9,403 nt of DNA from an uncultured Clostridia bacterium (lineage in GTDB: Bacteria > Bacillota > Clostridia > Christensenellales > Borkfalkiaceae), in the NCBI GenBank assembly GCA_947630775.1, contig CANRIY010000061.1, positions 1-9,403 on the forward strand, in the 5' to 3' direction. Positions 6,700 through 9,403 of this stretch are shown one piece after another (positions within the stretch are counted from its first letter, which is position 1; each line of letters begins with the position of its first letter). A program made the translations under genes and the position numbers. The notes under the pieces were generated by a model. It did no database searches. It had not been told where the DNA came from and saw only the letters and a list, made by a program, of their open reading frames with translations.

Positions 6700-7337
6700 A
6701 TGGAAAACAACGACTATTTAGGCAAAGAAAAAGTCGGCAAGCTCCTTGTGAAGTTTGCCGTCCCCTGCATCCTCTCCCTCATTAGATCGTTCTCAACATC
6801 GCAATCGGGATCTCCGCCGGCGCACAGCCGATCGTCGGTTACAACTATGGCGCAAAGCAATACGGCAGAGTAAAAAAGCTCCTGAAACTGATCCTGCTCT
6901 GGACGGCGGGGATCTGCCTGCTCTTTACAGTATTTTTTGAAGCGATCCCGGGCATTTTTATCGCCATGTTCGGGGCAGGCGGAGGCGCCGAAGGGCTGAA
7001 CGCGGAACTTTATACAGAATTTGCGGTTCCGTTTTTGAGGATCTATCTCATGTTTATCGTTTTCACATGCCTCCAAAAGGTATGCGCGATCTTTGTGCAG
7101 TCGATCGGTCTTGCAAAGGTTGCGGTTCCGCTCTCCTTTTTGAGAGATATTCTCTTGATCGTCTGCGTTTTTACGGTTCCCCTCGGACTCGGAGTCATGG
7201 GCGTTGCGTGGGCGGCTCCCATTGCAGATGCAGTTGCGGCTTTTGTGACTTTTCCCATTATGATCCGCATTTGGAAAAAGCTCGGAAAAGAAGAATCCGC
7301 TTCCCCTACCCCTACGCTTTCGGAAGAACAAGTGTAA
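6700..7337 (+). pseudogene. MATE-family multidrug efflux transporter, internal deletion with frameshift
   Basis: The start is well formed (GGAGG, then ATG at 6700). The first 27 or so codons read as a normal MATE N-terminus, MENNDYLGKEKVGKLLVKF and on to CILSLI. At about 6781-6786 the homology breaks off, and from 6786 a different reading frame continues with IVLNIAIGISAGAQPIVGYN, the first helix region of the second MATE half. It runs to the stop at 7335-7337. About 220-240 residues expected between these points are missing. The original frame runs on for 30 nonsense residues to a stop at 6871-6873, and TAG stands directly before the C-terminal frame. An internal ATG at 6966 has no ribosome site. 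A 12-helix exporter cannot be made from this locus. Promoter, ribosome site and terminator remain intact, suggesting recent decay; an assembly error is the alternative. Confidence 0.88.
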
Positions 7338-7354
7338 GAGATGAACTATTGATA

Positions 7355-7394
7355 CAAACGGCGGGGTATTTCCCCGCCGTTTGCTTAATTTTGA
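7355..7394 (+). terminator. Intrinsic terminator after the MATE remnant
   Basis: A perfect 12-bp stem CAAACGGCGGGG/CCCCGCCGTTTG (7355-7366 with 7372-7383) with a 5-nt loop is followed by CTTAATTTTG. It lies 17 bp after the stop codon. The stem may also slow transcription arriving from the XRE gene on the other strand, but no U-tract is present on that side. Confidence 0.85.
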
Positions 7395-7427
7395 TACAGT
7401 TTTCTCTTCTCAAATGGATCGGGGCGC

Positions 7428-7670
7428 TCATTCAATGATCAGTTCGGGATCGGTAAAAAGCGGGTCGTCAAAAAACTCCGCGGGAGTCATTTCAAGCCCT
7501 TTGATGATAAGCATGAGTGTCGTTAAATTGACGCTCTTATTTCTTTCGGCCATCAAAGACTTCAATGTGCTGTGAGGCATGGCGATTTTACGCTCGAGAC
7601 GATATTGAGACATCCCCTTTTCTCGTAAAATCATGCTTATTCTCAATGCGACTGCCGTACTCAGTTTCAT
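7428..7670 (-). CDS. Small XRE/Cro-type helix-turn-helix regulator
   Basis: This 80-residue, one-domain DNA-binding protein matches the HTH_3 pattern: helix 1 SMILREKGMS (about 12-21), the turn and recognition region QYRLERKIAMPHSTLKSLM (22-40), then LTTLMLIIKGLEMTPAEFF (49-67), typical of the last two helices. The ATG at 7670 is supported by GGAG 7 bp upstream; an in-frame TTG four codons earlier would place the start inside that site. There is no partner toxin or phage gene beside it. It faces the MATE remnant across a terminator and is divergent from the structured RNA and its downstream gene, so it could regulate its own promoter or theirs; no target can be proved. A perfect inverted repeat lies next to its ribosome site. 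Confidence 0.87.
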   Translation of the reverse strand: MKLSTAVALRISMILREKGMSQYRLERKIAMPHSTLKSLMAERNKSVNLTTLMLIIKGLEMTPAEFFDDPLFTDPELIIE

Positions 7671-7680
7671 GGGTTTCTCC

Positions 7681-7698
7681 AAAAATAGGGTTATTTTT
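7681..7698. promoter_or_regulatory. Inverted repeat upstream of the XRE gene, candidate operator
   Basis: AAAAATA-GGGT-TATTTTT is a perfect 7-bp-arm inverted repeat, 10 bp upstream of the XRE start codon and abutting its ribosome site. A further TATTTTA lies about 12 bp on. The position suits autorepression by a dimeric XRE protein. AT-rich repeats of this length do arise by chance. Confidence 0.4.
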
Positions 7699-7878
7699 AC
7701 GACACTATTTTATCAAAACCAATATTTTCCATTACGGCGCAATTCTGACCTTATCTCTTTGTGGATCTTGAAATAGTTAGGACGCAATTATATTCCTATC
7801 GACAGAAATAGACCGCGGGCGGGGGAATAAGGAGCCCGCTTCCACCGTCATAAGCGTTACGTTTTCGCACGGTTTCAC
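7699..7878. other. Non-coding interval between the XRE gene and the structured-RNA promoter
   Basis: No credible gene is present. The XRE promoter should lie here or just below, but only weak boxes are seen (TTGGTT and TAAAAA on the minus strand near 7696-7724). A GCGGGC/GCCCGC inverted repeat occurs near 7815-7840 without a U-tract. Confidence 0.5.
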
Positions 7879-7908
7879 TTGACAAAAAAAATTCTGTTAT
7901 GCTATACT
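7879..7908 (+). promoter_or_regulatory. Strong promoter of the structured RNA and downstream gene
   Basis: Consensus TTGACA (7879-7884) and TATACT (7903-7908) have an 18-bp spacer and an A-rich run after the -35 box. The expected start is about 7915, which is the first base of the RNA closing helix. Confidence 0.85.
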
Positions 7909-7914
7909 GAATAT

Positions 7915-8113
7915 GCTCAACAAAAATCTAAGCAACCCGCACAGATGTACGGGTACATTTCATTTGCCATGAAATTAAATTCATCCTCTTTTGAATATCG
8001 GTAAAAATGCAAAATCCGATCATAGAGGGTGGATTCCACGGCTTATGATTTTTGTTGAGCGACAACGGAGTTTGCGTTTTTCATGCGCTGACTTCGGTTG
8101 GCGCAGTTTTTTT
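7915..8113 (+). ncRNA. Structured leader RNA / candidate riboswitch-like attenuator of unknown class
   Basis: The RNA starts and ends in a long closing helix. GCTCAACAAAAATC (7915-7928) is the exact reverse complement of 8047-8060, and TAAGC (7929-7933) also pairs with GCTTA (8041-8045) across one bulged base, for 19 bp in all. Inside are ACCCG/CGGGT (7935-7939 with 7950-7954), ATTTCAT/ATGAAAT (7957-7963 with 7969-7975), and a 12-pair helix AATTCATCCTCT/AGAGGGTGGATT (7978-7989 with 8024-8035, two G-U pairs) capped by ATCGG/CCGAT (7997-8001 with 8016-8020). After it, GCGACAAC (8059-8066) could pair with GTTGGCGC (8097-8104, one mismatch) instead of the terminator. This alternative pairing uses the last two bases of the closing helix, as an antiterminator would. 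No known riboswitch core is recognised. Confidence 0.72.
8084..8113 (+). terminator. Intrinsic terminator between the structured RNA and its downstream gene
   Basis: A 9-bp stem TGCGCTGAC/GTTGGCGCA (8084-8092 with 8097-8105) is capped by a stable C-UUCG-G tetraloop and followed by GTTTTTTT. It sits only 19 bp before the start codon of the next gene, so most transcripts should stop here unless it is opened. Confidence 0.88.
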
Positions 8114-8132
8114 ATATTTGGGAGGAAATACA

Positions 8133-8900
8133 ATGCGGGAAGAACTTTCCGAAGAAGAATTGATAAAACTCCGACGCATAGTGCTCACATTCCGCGCCAT
8201 TGATGTCAATTCGATCATGAATGCCTATGCGATTGAAAACGTAGTTTTCGGCGAACTGAAACCGAATGATAAGATCCCGTTTGAACGGTTTGTCGAGGAC
8301 TTGGATCTGAAAAATTTGCAGCCATATTCTGTAAGGGACTGTATCGAAGGCGTAGCAATTACCAAAGAAGAGACGGTTGCAGAGAAAAATATCGATTTTT
8401 TCTACCATGAATGCTTTATTTTCCACATGAATTATCTTTTCGACAGTGCGCCGTACAGCAAACGGAAAGACGATGACGAAAACGGTCTGCGTCCGTTCGC
8501 CAAGGAAGGATTAAACGCTTATATCATGCGTTTATATCCGATGTTCAAAAGCATTCTTCAAACGAAAGCGGAGCATGACTTTTTCTCTCTGATCTCCCCT
8601 TTTCCCGATCGTTCCAAGCAGACGAGTTGCTATGAAAAGATTGCAAAGTTTTTAGTTGCGATCATAACGCGAGGACTGCGGCAAGGAGCCTGCATTGACC
8701 GCTATGTCAAAGGCATTGGATATATGCCTTACTTTGTTAAAAGAATCATAAAACAAATAAACGGTCGCTGTCTGCTTGCAAACAGCGACCCCGAAAGCCT
8801 TGATTTTCGGCTTGCGATCCTTTCAGCGATCCAATTTATGAACGCCGAGCACACACAGCTCTTTGAATGTAAAGCGAAAAAATGGGCGGGGATCGATTAA
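8133..8900 (+). CDS. Hypothetical protein downstream of the structured RNA
   Basis: This is a 255-residue protein I do not recognise. The start at 8133 has an excellent ribosome site (GGGAGG, 7 bp spacing); an ATG at 8052 would run the frame through the closing helix and terminator and is rejected. No signal peptide or membrane helix is seen. The N-terminus is acidic and likely helical (REELSEEELIKLRR). Aromatic-rich NIDFFYHECFIFHMNYLF lies around residues 85-102, a charged break KRKDDDEN around 109-116, and a basic region RYVKGIGYMPYFVKRIIKQ around 190-208. No reverse transcriptase, nuclease, HEPN (RxxxxH) or helix-turn-helix motif was found. The DNA is visibly AT-richer than the decarboxylase operon, which suggests a different origin. 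Expression should depend on read-through of the terminator at 8084-8113. A 9-bp inverted repeat lies within its 3' part. Confidence 0.8.
   Translation: MREELSEEELIKLRRIVLTFRAIDVNSIMNAYAIENVVFGELKPNDKIPFERFVEDLDLKNLQPYSVRDCIEGVAITKEETVAEKNIDFFYHECFIFHMNYLFDSAPYSKRKDDDENGLRPFAKEGLNAYIMRLYPMFKSILQTKAEHDFFSLISPFPDRSKQTSCYEKIAKFLVAIITRGLRQGACIDRYVKGIGYMPYFVKRIIKQINGRCLLANSDPESLDFRLAILSAIQFMNAEHTQLFECKAKKWAGID
8747..8790 (-). terminator. Terminator-like hairpin on the minus strand, inside the hypothetical gene
   Basis: GGTCGCTGT (8763-8771) pairs with ACAGCGACC (8782-8790) as a perfect 9-bp stem with a 10-nt loop. Read on the minus strand it is followed by GTTTATTTTGTTTTATG, a passable U-tract. 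It would stop antisense transcription entering the gene from the right; on the plus strand it is only a hairpin in the message. Confidence 0.45.
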
Positions 8901-8916
8901 AATGCCCCCTGCAACC

Positions 8917-8942
8917 AAAAAACCCGCGATAGTCGCGTGGTT
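8917..8942 (-). terminator. Terminator-like hairpin on the minus strand after the hypothetical gene
   Basis: CGCGA/TCGCG with a 3-nt loop (8925-8937), extended by AACC/GGTT (8921-8924 with 8939-8942) across one bulged base, is followed on the minus strand by TTTTTT (8917-8922). No minus-strand gene is visible upstream of it within the window. Confidence 0.5.
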
Positions 8943-9017
8943 CAAAAGAGGCTTTGCCGATGAACAGAAAAATCGAAAGGGGGTATAAAGCGATGAAGGA
9001 GCGAATAAATCCTTGGC

Positions 9018-9033
9018 TCCCCCTCGAGGGGGA
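9018..9033. repeat. 16-bp perfect palindrome
   Basis: TCCCCCTCGAGGGGGA is its own reverse complement. It directly abuts the 24-bp inverted repeat (one shared base at 9033). CCTTGG precedes it at 9011-9016. It resembles one end of a common intergenic repeat whose other end may lie at 9349-9385. Confidence 0.6.
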
Positions 9034-9083
9034 AATTTTGCATTCTGCCAAAGATTGATAATCTTTGGCAGAATGCAAAATTT
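9033..9083. repeat. 24-bp perfect inverted repeat
   Basis: The arm at 9033-9056 (from AAATTTTGCATTCTGCC to GATT) is the exact reverse complement of 9060-9083, with a 3-base centre GAT. On the plus strand it is followed by TTCTT, so it could act as the terminator for the hypothetical gene 130 bp upstream. Its length far exceeds what termination needs. Confidence 0.85.
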
Positions 9084-9088
9084 TCTTG

Positions 9089-9117
9089 GCATTTGCCCAT
9101 ATGTTTCGGGCAAATGC
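9089..9117. repeat. 10-bp perfect inverted repeat
   Basis: GCATTTGCCC (9089-9098) and GGGCAAATGC (9108-9117) flank a 9-base loop. It begins 5 bp after the 24-bp inverted repeat. Confidence 0.75.
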
Positions 9118-9121
9118 TGAC

Positions 9122-9338
9122 CGCCCCGCCCGCACGTTCTTTTGCCGTCAAAGGGCGGCACGCCCCGTGCGCATTCTTATTACACTAAGCACGGCACGAG
9201 CGGGCACCGCCCGCGAAGTAGCGCCCGTTGTCATGTCGCCCCGCCCGCACTTCTATTGTGCACCAAGGGCGGCACGAGCACGAAGTGCGAAGTAGCTCGT
9301 CGAGACATCTCGGGCGCGAAGTTGCGCGGGGTGCTACC
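9122..9338. repeat. Array of related GC-rich hairpin units
   Basis: Three hairpins share a layout. Unit 1 is CCGCCC/GGGCGG (9126-9131 with 9153-9158), unit 2 CCGTGC/GCACGG (9165-9170 with 9189-9194), unit 3 CCGCCC/GGGCGG (9241-9246 with 9267-9272). The loops all start GCA, contain TTCT and end in AA, and each stem is followed by CACG. Unit 2 changes two stem positions and compensates both. Fourteen bases at 9122-9135 are repeated exactly at 9237-9250. Units 2 and 3 are followed by a second variable hairpin (GCGGGC/GCCCGC at 9200-9214; GCAC/GTGC at 9278-9288) and then by GCGAAGTAGC (9213-9222 and 9287-9296). A related GCGCGAAGTTGCGC hairpin is at 9314-9327. No open reading frame here is credible. 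Confidence 0.7.
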
Positions 9339-9348
9339 CGCGCGAGAC

Positions 9349-9385
9349 GCTGTCACGGCTGCCCTTGCCGTGACTGAGGGGGTGT
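9349..9385. repeat. Hairpin plus G-run, possible end of an intergenic repeat element
   Basis: GTCACGGC (9352-9359) pairs with GCCGTGAC (9367-9374), a perfect 8-bp stem with a 7-base loop, followed by TGAGGGGGTGT. The pattern looks like the 3' part of intergenic repeats I recall from gut Bacillota, whose 5' part would be the CTCCCCCTCGAGGGGGA at 9017-9033. Confidence 0.45.
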
Positions 9386-9403
9386 TATTCCATTCGTCAA
9401 GGT

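Noticed and set aside
6966..7337. A separate 123-residue membrane protein starting at 6966.
   Set aside because: It is the C-terminal piece of the MATE gene; the in-frame homology extends upstream to 6786 and there is no ribosome site at 6966.
7428..7670. Antitoxin of a type II toxin-antitoxin pair.
   Set aside because: No small co-directional partner ORF lies next to it on the minus strand.
8024..8041. T-box core (AGGGTGGNACCGCG-like).
   Set aside because: The central bases differ, no specifier stem I with its conserved bulges fits in the leader, and the downstream gene is not an amino-acid gene.
7915..8060. Retron msr-msd RNA: long terminal inverted repeats, an AGC near the end of the 5' arm, two short hairpins and one longer one.
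   Set aside because: The downstream protein shows no reverse transcriptase motifs (no YxDD), AGC here lies within the closing helix, and a terminator separates RNA and ORF. Resemblance is only in outline.
8052..8132. Extended N-terminus for the hypothetical protein from an ATG at 8052.
   Set aside because: It would translate through the closing helix and terminator and lacks a ribosome site; the ATG at 8133 has GGGAGG at ideal spacing.
8823..9161. Open frames on the minus strand across the hypothetical gene's end and the repeats (112, 99 and 69 codons).
   Set aside because: They run through palindromes, lack ribosome sites, overlap a better gene, and their translations are not protein-like.
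9122..9340. CRISPR array.
   Set aside because: Repeat units differ in length and spacing, stems vary, and there are no unique spacers of constant size.

Overview
The window looks like a chromosomal segment from an anaerobic, GC-moderate Bacillota (Clostridia-like; a Christensenellales-type gut lineage would fit but is inference). The reasons are strong GGAGG-type ribosome binding sites, sigma-A type promoters (TTGACA/TATAAT with 17-18 bp spacers), compact operons, U-tract terminators, and a membrane-bound biotin-dependent Na+ decarboxylase gene set typical of fermentative anaerobes.

Left part (1-4380, minus strand): one operon driven by a clear promoter at 4352-4380. In transcription order it encodes a short, divergent acyl-CoA carboxyltransferase-like protein, a small OadG-like membrane anchor, a biotin carrier protein, the Na+-pumping carboxybiotin decarboxylase beta subunit, and the pyruvate/oxaloacetate carboxyltransferase alpha subunit (cut by the left edge). 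Gaps are 4-27 bp. Two different carboxyltransferases therefore appear to share one biotin carrier and one sodium pump.

Middle (4411-6491, minus strand): ribonuclease HI with a 17-bp-spaced promoter so close that its mRNA should be leaderless, then a VTT/TVP38-family membrane protein, then a small lipoprotein, closed by an intrinsic terminator. A divergent promoter at 6526-6554 drives, on the plus strand, a MATE efflux gene that has lost about half its coding sequence by an internal deletion with frame change. A strong terminator follows it, and then a small XRE-type regulator on the minus strand with a perfect inverted repeat next to its ribosome binding site.

Right part (7800-8900): the most unusual feature. 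A strong promoter (7879-7908) starts a transcript exactly at the 5' strand of a 19-bp closing helix that encloses several stem-loops (7915-8060). An intrinsic terminator with a UUCG tetraloop follows (8084-8113), and then a well-placed ribosome binding site and an AT-richer 255-residue protein that I do not recognise. The layout is that of a riboswitch-like attenuator or an abundant small RNA with read-through into a linked gene. It matches no RNA class I can name.

Far right (8901-9403): no convincing gene. The stretch is a dense chain of palindromes: a 24-bp inverted repeat, a 10-bp inverted repeat, three hairpin units with conserved loops and compensating stem changes, and the ends of what may be an interrupted intergenic repeat.
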